Assembly: GCA_030666985.1 (NCBI GenBank)
Contig: DAOUWT010000070.1
Coordinates: 1 to 10,896, forward strand
Reading direction: 5' to 3'
Length of the DNA: 10,896 nucleotides
Source of the DNA: Chloroflexota bacterium
GTDB taxonomy: Bacteria > Chloroflexota > Anaerolineae > Anaerolineales > UBA11858
The notes under the pieces: model-generated
Database searches by the model: none
Told to the model about the DNA's origin: nothing
Seen by the model: the letters and a program-made list of their open reading frames with translations, nothing else
Translations under genes and position numbers: made by a program
Part shown: positions 1-6,080 of the stretch, one piece after another
How positions within the stretch are numbered: the first letter of the stretch is position 1
Layout of the letters: each line of letters starts with the position of its first letter

Positions 1-275
1 ATGAAGTCATCCATCAGGGTTTTGAGTTTTTTCGAGGGATGAGAGGTGTAGGCGCGGGCGGCGGCATCCAGCCATTTGAAGGCATCTGAATCGGCGTAGA
101 AATACCCCAGGCGGAACCCCTCTTTTTCCTCGGCAATCAGCCTGAAGTTCTCGATGCAGCCGGTCTTTTCGAGTTGTTCCCACTGATGGAAAATGGCAAT
201 CTCGGCATTCATTTTCAAGCGTGGCCCCCAAAATTTGTCGTCGATTTTTACCTGTCTGGCCGATATTTCTTCCAT
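1..275 (-). CDS. Glycoside hydrolase family 127 (DUF1680, beta-L-arabinofuranosidase-like), N-terminal part only
   Basis: The 91 visible codons match the start of GH127/DUF1680 enzymes, which remove beta-L-arabinofuranose from plant-type glycans. Visible family features are the opening VKIDDKFWGPRL, then HQWEQLEKTGCIENF, GYFYADSDAFKWLDAAARAY and the following 'HPSKKLKTLMDD' helix; GH127 proteins carry the same order of V-x-D-x-FW-x-PRL, TG-x-I-x-NF and DSD-x-(Y/F)-KW-L-AA. The catalytic Cys/Glu residues would lie beyond the left edge and cannot be checked. I choose the ATG at 275 because GGAG sits 6 bases upstream. An in-frame ATG at 320 would add 15 residues but has no Shine-Dalgarno sequence. 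No signal peptide is visible, so a cytoplasmic enzyme is likely. Family assignment is by remembered motif, not by search. Confidence 0.85.
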   Translation of the reverse strand, partial: MEEISARQVKIDDKFWGPRLKMNAEIAIFHQWEQLEKTGCIENFRLIAEEKEGFRLGYFYADSDAFKWLDAAARAYTSHPSKKLKTLMDDF

Positions 276-368
276 TGGACGCTCCGGTGTGAGTGCTTGT
301 GGACGAATGGAGTGATTCATTGTGTGTCTAACGGGGCGCGGTGATTACACAAGGCCCTGTGGATTTTT

Positions 369-389
369 GGGGGGGATGGGGGGGTGGGG
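369..389 (+). other. G-run tract, candidate G-quadruplex
   Basis: The plus strand has seven G, AT, seven G, T, four G. The two seven-base runs can each supply two G-triplets, so four or more G-tracts are available within about 21 bases. It lies about 95-115 bases upstream of the GH127 start, on the strand opposite to that gene's coding sense. A regulatory role is only a possibility. Confidence 0.4.
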
Positions 390-520
390 CGTGAGAGCAA
401 GCCCCAGGCACAGTGCCACGCATTACCGAAGGTACGCACAGCGAGCGGGGAAAAACCTTGGGGGGTGGCATCACGCCGGGGTATGTTTCGCGAAGGGCTA
501 GGGTGAGGGCAGACTTGCCA

Positions 521-590
521 TCCACGAATGTGGCCTCGAATACACGAATTCTAGCCCGCGCGTATTCGTTTATTCGTTCTTGTTAGTGGA
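521..590. repeat. Degenerate inverted repeat built of (a)cgaata units
   Basis: The ends are TCCAC at 521-525 and GTGGA at 586-590. The left arm contains cgaatacacgaat (537-549) and the right arm gtattcgtttattcg (562-576). The reverse complement of the right arm gives repeated cgaata/acgaat, so the arms are imperfect mirror copies around a GC-rich centre (about 550-560). It belongs with the other short-period repeats in this window. Confidence 0.5.
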
Positions 591-639
591 CGGCACATTC
601 ACTTAGCGATGATGTTGCAATTTATTGGCAGGCACAACT

Positions 640-1911
640 TTAAAATGTATGGCTATTTGGAGAATCTAAGATAAAACCATTTTTGGAACTAAGTGATCTG
701 CCTGCAATATATCCTTTTAAAAAATCTTCTTGACGAGCAATGTCGCGTAGATCATTTAGACCTCCAAACCCCGCATGGAGAAACCCCACAACATCACCTA
801 CATAAGGTATGAGGCCAATCACACAAAATAGATTATCAACAAATAATTTGACAATAGCTCCTTTAGTTTCTTTATTTTTCCTTGCTAAATAATCACTCCT
901 AGACTTAGTGGTTGAGTGGTCTAACAGTATTATTTGTACTTCATTTAGGTAAAGTTCCAAATCACCAACAAATTTTTCAATTTTTACTGTTTTTCCCAAA
1001 CGGAAGCGCTCAAGGTGCTTGATTATTTTTTTGTAAGACTGCAATGGTTTTATCTTATTGTTTTTTGAACCTTTAATATATTGGAATGCCTCCGCTGGTA
1101 TTTTAGACAAGAAGCTGTTAGATAAGTGACGAGCAGGAGCGAGATGCCACTCTGCTGACTTTTCATATTGGTTGGGAGAAATAATTGGCCAATTCATATC
1201 GCCAAAGTTCATTTGAACTAAAAAAGGATCGCGAGATTCGTTGATAGGCATGTCTATATTTGTATCAATAGAAAAAGCAACATTATGTCGATAGGCACCA
1301 GAAACGATTTTATCGATCAAACGATAGTCTCGATCTGAAAAATACCCATTACGGATTTCTTGTTGCGCCCAATCACGAAGAGATTTATATAATAACTTCT
1401 CCTGACTCAATACATAATCGTACACATGATGCAATTTTCTCTTGCTCAATTTCCCCTGCCCACAATTTATTGGTGAAGTAAAAGCTTTTAATACTCTAAC
1501 TCGGAAAGTTCTACTTACAGTTTCAATATCATAAAATTCTTTTTGATTAATTATTTTCTCGTCAGCAAATTCAACAAATTCTTGACTTGGAACGTCTTCA
1601 ACTCCGCGTCTTTCATGTTCTTCTCGTAAGTTTTGTAAAGTTCCATAGTCTTTTCGAATAACTGGTGAAAGGTAACCCTCCTGCAAAAAAAACGACATAT
1701 CTGAAAATGTGTTTTCTGAATGAGATAAATTTGGTTCATTTCCCCAGATCAGACTACGCATCCGCTGATTATTGTTAAATTGAGAATCGCCAACTAAAAG
1801 CTTATCGAAAAACAACGAATGAAGTAATATGTATGCTCGCAATTCTTGTTTGGATAATTGTCTTGGGTGGTGATGATCCACTTCTGTTAAAAACAATTTA
1901 GTTTTTTTCAT
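640..1911 (-). CDS. Unknown 423-residue protein with a C-terminal hydrophobic segment
   Basis: I do not recognise this protein. The N-terminal third (about residues 20-100) is helical in character, with the phrases SLFFDKLLVGDSQFNNNQRMRSLI and FFLQEGYLSPVIR. The middle (about 120-345) is charged and Lys-rich. Residues about 352-384 form a Gly-rich hydrophobic stretch (FVDNLFCVIGLIPYVGDVVGFLHAGFGG) that could be one or two membrane helices or an amphipathic hairpin. No catalytic motif is evident and there is no signal peptide. The start at 1911 has an excellent Shine-Dalgarno (GAGAGGA, about 5 bases upstream). It overlaps the stop of the Nudix gene by 14 bases, so the two are probably translationally coupled and work together. 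Base composition is distinctly AT-rich compared with the metabolic genes to the right, and the codons favour A/T endings, which suggests transfer. Confidence 0.85.
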   Translation of the reverse strand: MKKTKLFLTEVDHHHPRQLSKQELRAYILLHSLFFDKLLVGDSQFNNNQRMRSLIWGNEPNLSHSENTFSDMSFFLQEGYLSPVIRKDYGTLQNLREEHERRGVEDVPSQEFVEFADEKIINQKEFYDIETVSRTFRVRVLKAFTSPINCGQGKLSKRKLHHVYDYVLSQEKLLYKSLRDWAQQEIRNGYFSDRDYRLIDKIVSGAYRHNVAFSIDTNIDMPINESRDPFLVQMNFGDMNWPIISPNQYEKSAEWHLAPARHLSNSFLSKIPAEAFQYIKGSKNNKIKPLQSYKKIIKHLERFRLGKTVKIEKFVGDLELYLNEVQIILLDHSTTKSRSDYLARKNKETKGAIVKLFVDNLFCVIGLIPYVGDVVGFLHAGFGGLNDLRDIARQEDFLKGYIAGRSLSSKNGFILDSPNSHTF

Positions 1912-2470
1912 CTTTTCCTCTCTTGTAATCCTGTGCCATTCTTACTAACAAAAGCGTTATTGCATCTTGAAGTAAACCTTCCGAAAAAAGTTTGTCAACG
2001 TGATTGATTTTCAAAGGAACACTTTCAAAAATAACTTCACTTTCTTCATTATTTGATTGACCTTCAAGACAATCCCATGCAATAAATAAATGCATCGGAT
2101 GATACGCAAAAGCGGGATCTGTAAATACCATACCCTTATAGTCAATTGCACCACAAATCAAACCGGTTTCTTCCTTCAATTCCATTTTAGCAATTTCAAC
2201 TGGTTCCTTATTCTTTTCACCAAATCCTTTTGGTACTTCAAGTATAAGTTTTCTCGCCGAGTGCCTAAAGCTTCTAATTAGTACTCCTGTGTCAGGTGAT
2301 ATCATTGGCAATACGGCAACAGAATATGGAACATTCCAAGACCATCTAACGTAAGTACCTTTTATTTTTTGGGGTAAAAATTCTATTTCATCATCGTACA
2401 AAGCCCCGTATTTATTCTCATAAATTTTTATCTGATTTGTTATTTTGATTTCGTTATCAGGCTTGGTCAT
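1898..2470 (-). CDS. Nudix hydrolase (ADP-ribose pyrophosphatase-like) with an altered Nudix box
   Basis: The 190-residue protein has a Nudix box at residues 82-104: G82, A94, E97, L98, E100, E101, G103 and L104 fit G-x5-E-x7-R-E-U-x-E-E-x-G-U. The first Glu of the box is Lys88 (with Glu89 next to it) and the Arg is Met96. In the family those two normally pair, whereas E97/E100/E101, which bind the metal, are kept, so activity remains plausible. The preceding IRSFRH...LILEVPKG and Pro119, about 15 residues past the box, resemble ADP-ribose/nucleotide-sugar pyrophosphatases; the substrate is inferred only. The ATG at 2470 has AAGGAG 5 bases upstream and a promoter at 2544-2572. The gene is AT-rich and forms an overlapping pair with the unknown downstream gene. 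Confidence 0.9.
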   Translation of the reverse strand: MTKPDNEIKITNQIKIYENKYGALYDDEIEFLPQKIKGTYVRWSWNVPYSVAVLPMISPDTGVLIRSFRHSARKLILEVPKGFGEKNKEPVEIAKMELKEETGLICGAIDYKGMVFTDPAFAYHPMHLFIAWDCLEGQSNNEESEVIFESVPLKINHVDKLFSEGLLQDAITLLLVRMAQDYKRGKDEKN

Positions 2471-2511
2471 TTTTTCTCCTTAATAAAAGAGTGTTCTAGA
2501 AAAGGGTGTTC

Positions 2512-2546
2512 AATAGCCGTTCGTCCATAGTCGTTCTTCCTATAGT
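2512..2546. repeat. Short tandem repeat, 7-base period (14-base super-period)
   Basis: Five consecutive 7-base blocks can be read, starting aatagcc-gttcgtc and then catagtc-gttcttc, ending ctatagt. Alternate blocks resemble each other, so the unit is effectively 14 bases. It occupies the predicted 5' leader of the Nudix transcript and runs up to the -10 box. Confidence 0.5.
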
Positions 2547-2572
2547 CTAAACTTATTTCAGAGGACTGTCAA
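2544..2572 (-). promoter_or_regulatory. Sigma70-type promoter for the Nudix/unknown gene pair
   Basis: On the minus strand a perfect -35 box TTGACA (2567-2572) is separated by exactly 17 bases from TAGACT (2544-2549), which matches TATAAT at 4 of 6 positions. Transcription would begin near 2537, giving a leader of about 65 bases before the ATG at 2470. Spacing and -35 quality make this the best promoter seen in the window. Confidence 0.6.
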
Positions 2573-2578
2573 CTTCCT

Positions 2579-2606
2579 CTCTCCTACTCCCTACCCCGTA
2601 CTCCCC
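2579..2606. repeat. Short tandem repeat, 7-base period, pyrimidine-rich
   Basis: Four 7-base blocks can be read: ctctcct, actccct, accccgt, actcccc. They overlap the 3' end of the pyruvate kinase remnant. Confidence 0.45.
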
Positions 2607-2701
2607 ACTTCATGCAACAACGCCAAATTCGGCGGCAGCATCCTATTGATCGGGAACCCCGCAATCAGCACAAACTCCAAGGGCTGTGCCGCTATCCCCT
2701 C
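2591..2701 (-). pseudogene. Remnant of a second pyruvate kinase C-terminus
   Basis: Reading the minus strand gives EFVLIAGFPINRML, then PPNLALLHEVG, a few more residues and TAG (2591-2593). The intact pyruvate kinase in this window ends with EIVLIAGFPINQMI-PPNLALLHKISRR. By eye the DNA matches the end of pyk (about 3091-3156) at roughly three of four bases across 22 codons. Only about 30 residues survive, and they are joined directly after the stop of the XRE gene, in the same frame. There is no start codon or ribosome site, so this is a gene fragment left by duplication, recombination or insertion. Confidence 0.8.
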
Positions 2702-2992
2702 CTACACCTCCGCGAAATTCGTCAACTTGACCTGAAGATCAACCCCAACCGCGTCAGCATATTTACGCAAAGTAGAAAGCCGTACATCATTTGCGTGATT
2801 TTCGAGGCGTGATATAGCAGATTTTTGCGTTTGTAATTTTTGCGCTACATCTGCTTGTGTTAATCCCGCAGCCTCCCTTGCTTGTCGCAAAGCAACGCCA
2901 ATCTTAAAATCTATATAACCTTCTTCAAAGTTTTCCGAAAATTCTTGATCGTATTCAGAGCGTTCTTTTATATATCGTTTTACATCGCTCAT
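2702..2992 (-). CDS. Small XRE-family (HigA-like) DNA-binding regulator
   Basis: A 96-residue protein. Residues 1-33 (MSDVKRYIKERSEYDQEF...) look like the leader typical of HigA-type antitoxins. A Cro/C1 helix-turn-helix follows at about 34-86, with LTQADVAQKL as the first HTH helix, SAISRLEN in the recognition helix and STLRKYADAVGVDL closing the fold. Such proteins repress their own promoter and, when paired, neutralise an mRNA-cleaving HigB/RelE-type toxin. No toxin gene is visible on either side, so it is an orphan antitoxin or a stand-alone regulator. The ATG at 2992 is preferred: AAGGAG lies 9 bases upstream, and a longer reading to 3058 only translates the repeat at 3033-3060. It is followed directly, in frame after TAG, by a pyruvate kinase remnant. 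Confidence 0.88.
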   Translation of the reverse strand: MSDVKRYIKERSEYDQEFSENFEEGYIDFKIGVALRQAREAAGLTQADVAQKLQTQKSAISRLENHANDVRLSTLRKYADAVGVDLQVKLTNFAEV

Positions 2993-3032
2993 GATTTTTA
3001 TCTCCTTCCTCATCACCCCATTACCGAAAATA

Positions 3033-3060
3033 CCCAATATCCAATATCTAATACCCAATC
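3033..3060. repeat. Short tandem repeat, 7-base period (cccaata-like)
   Basis: Four consecutive heptamers can be read: cccaata, tccaata, tctaata, cccaatc. They lie in the 79-base gap between the pyk stop and the XRE start, and an upstream extension of the XRE frame would translate them as the spurious peptide RYWILGI. Confidence 0.6.
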
Positions 3061-3071
3061 CCCCGCCCCCC

Positions 3072-4508
3072 TCACCTCCTGCTGATCTTATGCAACAAGG
3101 CCAAGTTAGGCGGTATCATCTGATTGATGGGGAAGCCGGCGATGAGAACGATTTCCTGTCCGGGCTGGACGGGCGTACCGGCCACGACTGCGGCTTCGAC
3201 GTGGGTGAGCATTTCCTCCAGGGAGTCGGCATGAGGGGTTAGATAGGGCGTTGTCCCCCACAACATGGCGAGATAACGGCAAGTTTTCGCGCTTGGGGTA
3301 AAGGCTAGGATAGGGACTTCGGGCCGGGCCTTGGACATCAGGCGGGCCGTCCGTCCGCTTTGAGTGAAGACCGCAATGGCGGCCACTTCCTGATCGTGAG
3401 CCAACTCGCGGGCGACTCGAGTAATGGCAAAAGCGTCGTCACTCGAAAGGTCTGCCGCGCGCGAGACATCCGTTCGCCCCCAATCCTCTATATGATTTTC
3501 GCTTTGGCAAATGATGGCTGCCATCATTTGCACTGCCCTGACGGGGTATTTGCCTATCGCCGTTTCCCCCGAAAGCATCACCGCGTCGCTCCCGTCCAAG
3601 ATAGCATTGGCCACATCCGAGGCTTCGGCGCGAGTTGGGCGGGGATTACTGACCATAGAATCGAGCATTTGAGTGGCGGTGATCACATAGCTGAGATGAT
3701 TATTGGCCATGGAGATGATCTTCTTCTGCGCGATGGGCACAGTCTCCGGGGGCATCTCAATCCCCAAATCTCCCCGCGCCACCATCACCCCATCTGCGGC
3801 GTGGATGATCTCGTGCAAGTTGTCGATAGCGTCTGGATGCTCTAGTTTGGCGATGATGGGCTTCTTGGCTTGGGATGGGTCAAGGCGGGCGATTTCTTGG
3901 CGAAGGCGCCGGATGTCATTGGCGGAACGCACGAAAGAAAGCGCGATCACGTCCACTTCCTGCTCCAGGCCAAATTTGAGGTCTTCCTTGTCCTTGGGCG
4001 TCAACGCCTGAAGCTCCAGGTCCGCGCCGGGGAGGTTCACGCCCTTGTGAGGTTTGAGCATCCCTCCCACCACGACCCTTGTTTCTACCTCATCCTGGCG
4101 AACTTCCGTGACCTCAAGCTCCAGGCGGCCATCATCCAGCAATATCCTGCCTCCCACATGTACGCTGCGAGGCAAAGGGGCGTAAGTGACCGAAATTTTC
4201 TGGGCGTCACCAGTGATTTCGTGGATGGTGATGGTGAGCGTTTGGCCTTCTTCGAGTTCTGCCTGCCCTGATTTCAATTCCCCAGTGCGGATTTTTGGGC
4301 CGGAAAGGTCTTGGAGGATAGTGAGAGGTTTGTCTAGTTCCTGGGACGCTTTTCGCAAGCGGGCGATGACTTTGGCATGGTTTTCGCGGGTTCCGTGCGA
4401 GAAGTTAAGGCGGGCGATATTCATTCCAGCCTGGAGCAATTTCCTGATGGTGTGCTCGTCGCTGCTGGCTGGGCCTAAGGTGGCGATGATCTTTGAGCGT
4501 CTGTTCAT
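3072..4508 (-). CDS. pyk: Pyruvate kinase
   Basis: 478 residues, the usual bacterial length, converting PEP and ADP to pyruvate and ATP in the cytoplasm. Visible landmarks: SKIIATLGPAS at the N-terminus, RLNFSHG (33-39), GPKIRTG (71-77), the active-site IIAKLEH with Lys221 and Glu223, MVARGDLGIE (242-251) with metal-binding Asp247, TQML (279-282) and the C-terminal regulatory domain ending HKISRR. The Lys in GPKIR (Lys72) occupies the position that is Glu in K+-dependent enzymes and Lys in K+-independent ones, so K+-independence is predicted. The ATG at 4508 fits the family start and has AAAGG upstream; extending 28 codons further would translate a 9-base repeat. The C-terminal end is duplicated as a degraded copy at 2591-2701. 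Confidence 0.96.
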   Translation of the reverse strand: MNRRSKIIATLGPASSDEHTIRKLLQAGMNIARLNFSHGTRENHAKVIARLRKASQELDKPLTILQDLSGPKIRTGELKSGQAELEEGQTLTITIHEITGDAQKISVTYAPLPRSVHVGGRILLDDGRLELEVTEVRQDEVETRVVVGGMLKPHKGVNLPGADLELQALTPKDKEDLKFGLEQEVDVIALSFVRSANDIRRLRQEIARLDPSQAKKPIIAKLEHPDAIDNLHEIIHAADGVMVARGDLGIEMPPETVPIAQKKIISMANNHLSYVITATQMLDSMVSNPRPTRAEASDVANAILDGSDAVMLSGETAIGKYPVRAVQMMAAIICQSENHIEDWGRTDVSRAADLSSDDAFAITRVARELAHDQEVAAIAVFTQSGRTARLMSKARPEVPILAFTPSAKTCRYLAMLWGTTPYLTPHADSLEEMLTHVEAAVVAGTPVQPGQEIVLIAGFPINQMIPPNLALLHKISRR

Positions 4509-4525
4509 GTGTTTGCCTTTAATAG

Positions 4526-4562
4526 AACGCAGATTACACGGATTTGGCGGATGTGCGCGGAT
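4526..4562. repeat. 9-base tandem repeat, left arm of an interrupted inverted repeat
   Basis: Four units can be read: aacgcagat, tacacggat, ttggcggat, gtgcgcggat. They mirror the tract at 4737-4772. The outer ends AATAGAACGC (4521-4530) and GCGTTCCATT (4769-4778) are inverted copies with one mismatch. Confidence 0.65.
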
Positions 4563-4580
4563 TTTAATCTTTTTTCTTTG

Positions 4581-4723
4581 GTAACTACTCACCCATTGTC
4601 ATTTCGACGAGGTTTCGGCATGATTGTCGCCGTAAACCGAGGAGAAATCTTAGTTTTTAGCATGTCATTCACTTGCGATGGAAAGATTTCTCACTCCGTT
4701 CGAAATGACACCTGAGTAGTTAC
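4581..4723. mobile_element. MITE-like element with 11-bp terminal inverted repeats and 8-bp target duplication
   Basis: The ends GTAACTACTCA (4581-4591) and TGAGTAGTTAC (4713-4723) are perfect inverted copies. Inside, TGTCATTTCGA (4597-4607) pairs with TCGAAATGACA (4700-4710), and GAGAAATCT (4642-4650) with AGATTTCTC (4684-4692). The element is flanked on both sides by TTTCTTTG (4573-4580 and 4724-4731), as expected of an 8-bp target-site duplication. At 143 bp it is too short to encode a transposase, so it would need one in trans. It sits within the 9-base inverted repeat 4521-4778, splitting it. A related hairpin lies at 8391-8458. The short flanking repeat is T-rich, so chance is not excluded. 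Confidence 0.7.
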
Positions 4724-4736
4724 TTTCTTTGTTTGT

Positions 4737-4772
4737 ATCCGCGTTTATCAGCGTTATCTGCGTCATCCGCGT
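4737..4772. repeat. 9-base tandem repeat, right arm of an interrupted inverted repeat
   Basis: Four exact-length units can be read: atccgcgtt, tatcagcgt, tatctgcgt, catccgcgt. They are the inverted counterpart of 4526-4562, on the far side of the MITE-like element, and end 10 bases before the CoA-transferase stop codon. Confidence 0.7.
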
Positions 4773-4782
4773 TCCATTGCTT

Positions 4783-6078
4783 TTAAAGATAATGCAGCTC
4801 TTTCGCCTCATGGGTGAGTTCATCTCGGAATTTGGGATGCGCCACATTGATCAGGGATTGAGCGCGTTCTCGGATAGTTTTTCCATAGAGGTCGGCTACA
4901 CCGTACTCCGTCACCACATACCGGACATGGTTGCGGCTTGTCACCACCCCCGCGCCCACCTTCAGGGTCGGGACAATGCGGCTGAAATCCCTGGCCATGC
5001 TGGGCAGAGAAATAATAGGGACGCCGCCTTTGGAACGGGAAGCCCCATAAATAAAGTCCAATTGCCCTCCCACACCGCTGTAGAGCTTGGTTCCGATGCT
5101 GTCCGCGCAGATTTGCCCGGTCAGGTCAACCTCAATCGCGGCGTTGATAGCCACCATGCGGTCGTTTTGGGCCACCACAAAGGGATCGTTGACGTATTCC
5201 GTGCGGTGGAACTCCAAGAGAGCATTGTTGTGGGCCCATTTATACAAGCGCTTGGTGCCGAGGATGAACCCGGCGATGATCTTCCCAGGGTGGAGAGTCT
5301 TGCGGGCGTTGGTCAGCACTCCCGCCTCAACCAAGTCAATCACGCCATCTGAGAATAACTCGGTATGCACTCCCAGGTCTTTTTTATCGAAGAGATATTT
5401 TAGAACCGCGTCAGGCACAGCGCCAATCCCCATCTGCATGGTGGCCCCATCTGGGATTAGTTCAGCAATGTGTTTGGCAATGTTTTCGACGATGGGAGAG
5501 GTCTCTCCGCCCCCCATGGCAAGCTCTGGGATGGGGTAGTTTACGGGGACAATGTGATCGATCTTGCTGACATGGATGAAAGAATCCCCCAAAGTACGGG
5601 GCATTTGCTCGTTGATTTCGGCTATGACGATCTTAGCCGACTCGGCGGGAGTTTTGCTCAGCCCAACTTCTACGCTAAAGCTGCAAAAGCCGTGTTCGTC
5701 GGGGGGAGAGAGGTGAATGAAAGCTGCATCAAGGGGGAGGTGATTCTCCTTGAAGAGCAAGGTGAACTCTGAAAGCAAAACTGGGGTAAAATCCGCCCGT
5801 CCGGCCTGTACGGCTTTGCGAATGTTGGGGCTGATAAACATGGTATTGACGCGCAAATGCCCCTCCATTTCTGGGCTGACGTAATCGGCGGGGCCGACTG
5901 TTAGAGCCTGAATGATCTCCACATCTTCTAATTGAGGAGCGCGGTCTACCAATGCCGCAAGGATTTTCGTAGGTACAGAGCAGTTTCCCGTCAAAAAGAT
6001 TCGATCACCGGATTTGATAGCCTGAACAGCCTCTTGAGCGGTGCAAACCTTAGCGCGATATAGTTCAGTCCAACCCAT
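4783..6078 (-). CDS. Acetyl-CoA hydrolase/transferase family protein (4-hydroxybutyrate CoA-transferase-like)
   Basis: 431 residues, matching the one-chain family-I CoA-transferases that include 4-hydroxybutyrate CoA-transferase and acetyl-CoA hydrolases; these move CoA between a carboxylate and acetyl-CoA through a glutamyl-CoA intermediate. Visible landmarks: ELIPDGATMQMGIGAVPDAV (206-225), GVHTELFSDGVIDL (236-249) with predicted catalytic Glu240, SGVGGQLDFIYGA (334-346) and RYVVTEYGVADLYGKT (386-401). The exact acyl substrate cannot be read from sequence. The ATG at 6078 lies 2 bases after the ald stop, and its GGGGAGG ribosome site is inside the ald 3' end, so the genes are co-transcribed and probably coupled. 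A joint role in alanine/pyruvate breakdown to acyl-CoA or acid products is inferred. Confidence 0.93.
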   Translation of the reverse strand: MGWTELYRAKVCTAQEAVQAIKSGDRIFLTGNCSVPTKILAALVDRAPQLEDVEIIQALTVGPADYVSPEMEGHLRVNTMFISPNIRKAVQAGRADFTPVLLSEFTLLFKENHLPLDAAFIHLSPPDEHGFCSFSVEVGLSKTPAESAKIVIAEINEQMPRTLGDSFIHVSKIDHIVPVNYPIPELAMGGGETSPIVENIAKHIAELIPDGATMQMGIGAVPDAVLKYLFDKKDLGVHTELFSDGVIDLVEAGVLTNARKTLHPGKIIAGFILGTKRLYKWAHNNALLEFHRTEYVNDPFVVAQNDRMVAINAAIEVDLTGQICADSIGTKLYSGVGGQLDFIYGASRSKGGVPIISLPSMARDFSRIVPTLKVGAGVVTSRNHVRYVVTEYGVADLYGKTIRERAQSLINVAHPKFRDELTHEAKELHYL

Positions 6079-6080
6079 AG

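Larger units (their letters stand above)
276..639. other. Gene-free stretch between the GH127 gene and the unknown AT-rich gene
   Basis: No credible gene is present. The left part holds a G-rich tract (369-389). A small perfect palindrome, GGCACAGTGCC (407-417), is followed by a small hairpin-like TACC-GAA-GGTA (424-434). The right part holds a degenerate inverted repeat (521-590). A 65-codon minus-strand frame (328-525) is Pro-rich, matches nothing I recognise and lacks coding character. The stretch separates GC-rich coding DNA on the left from an AT-rich pair of genes on the right, so one edge of a transferred segment may lie here. Confidence 0.6.

Noticed and set aside
328..525. 65-codon minus-strand frame in the left gap
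   Set aside because: Pro-rich, no recognisable family, no ribosome site, and it runs through G-rich and repeat DNA.
2993..3058. 22-codon N-terminal extension of the XRE gene
   Set aside because: It translates the cccaata-type heptamer repeat, and the Shine-Dalgarno favours 2992.
4509..4592. 28-codon N-terminal extension of pyruvate kinase
   Set aside because: It translates the 9-base intergenic repeat; the family start and a ribosome site support 4508.
4729..5352. 207-codon plus-strand frame
   Set aside because: It is antisense to the well-supported CoA-transferase gene and begins in the 9-base repeat.
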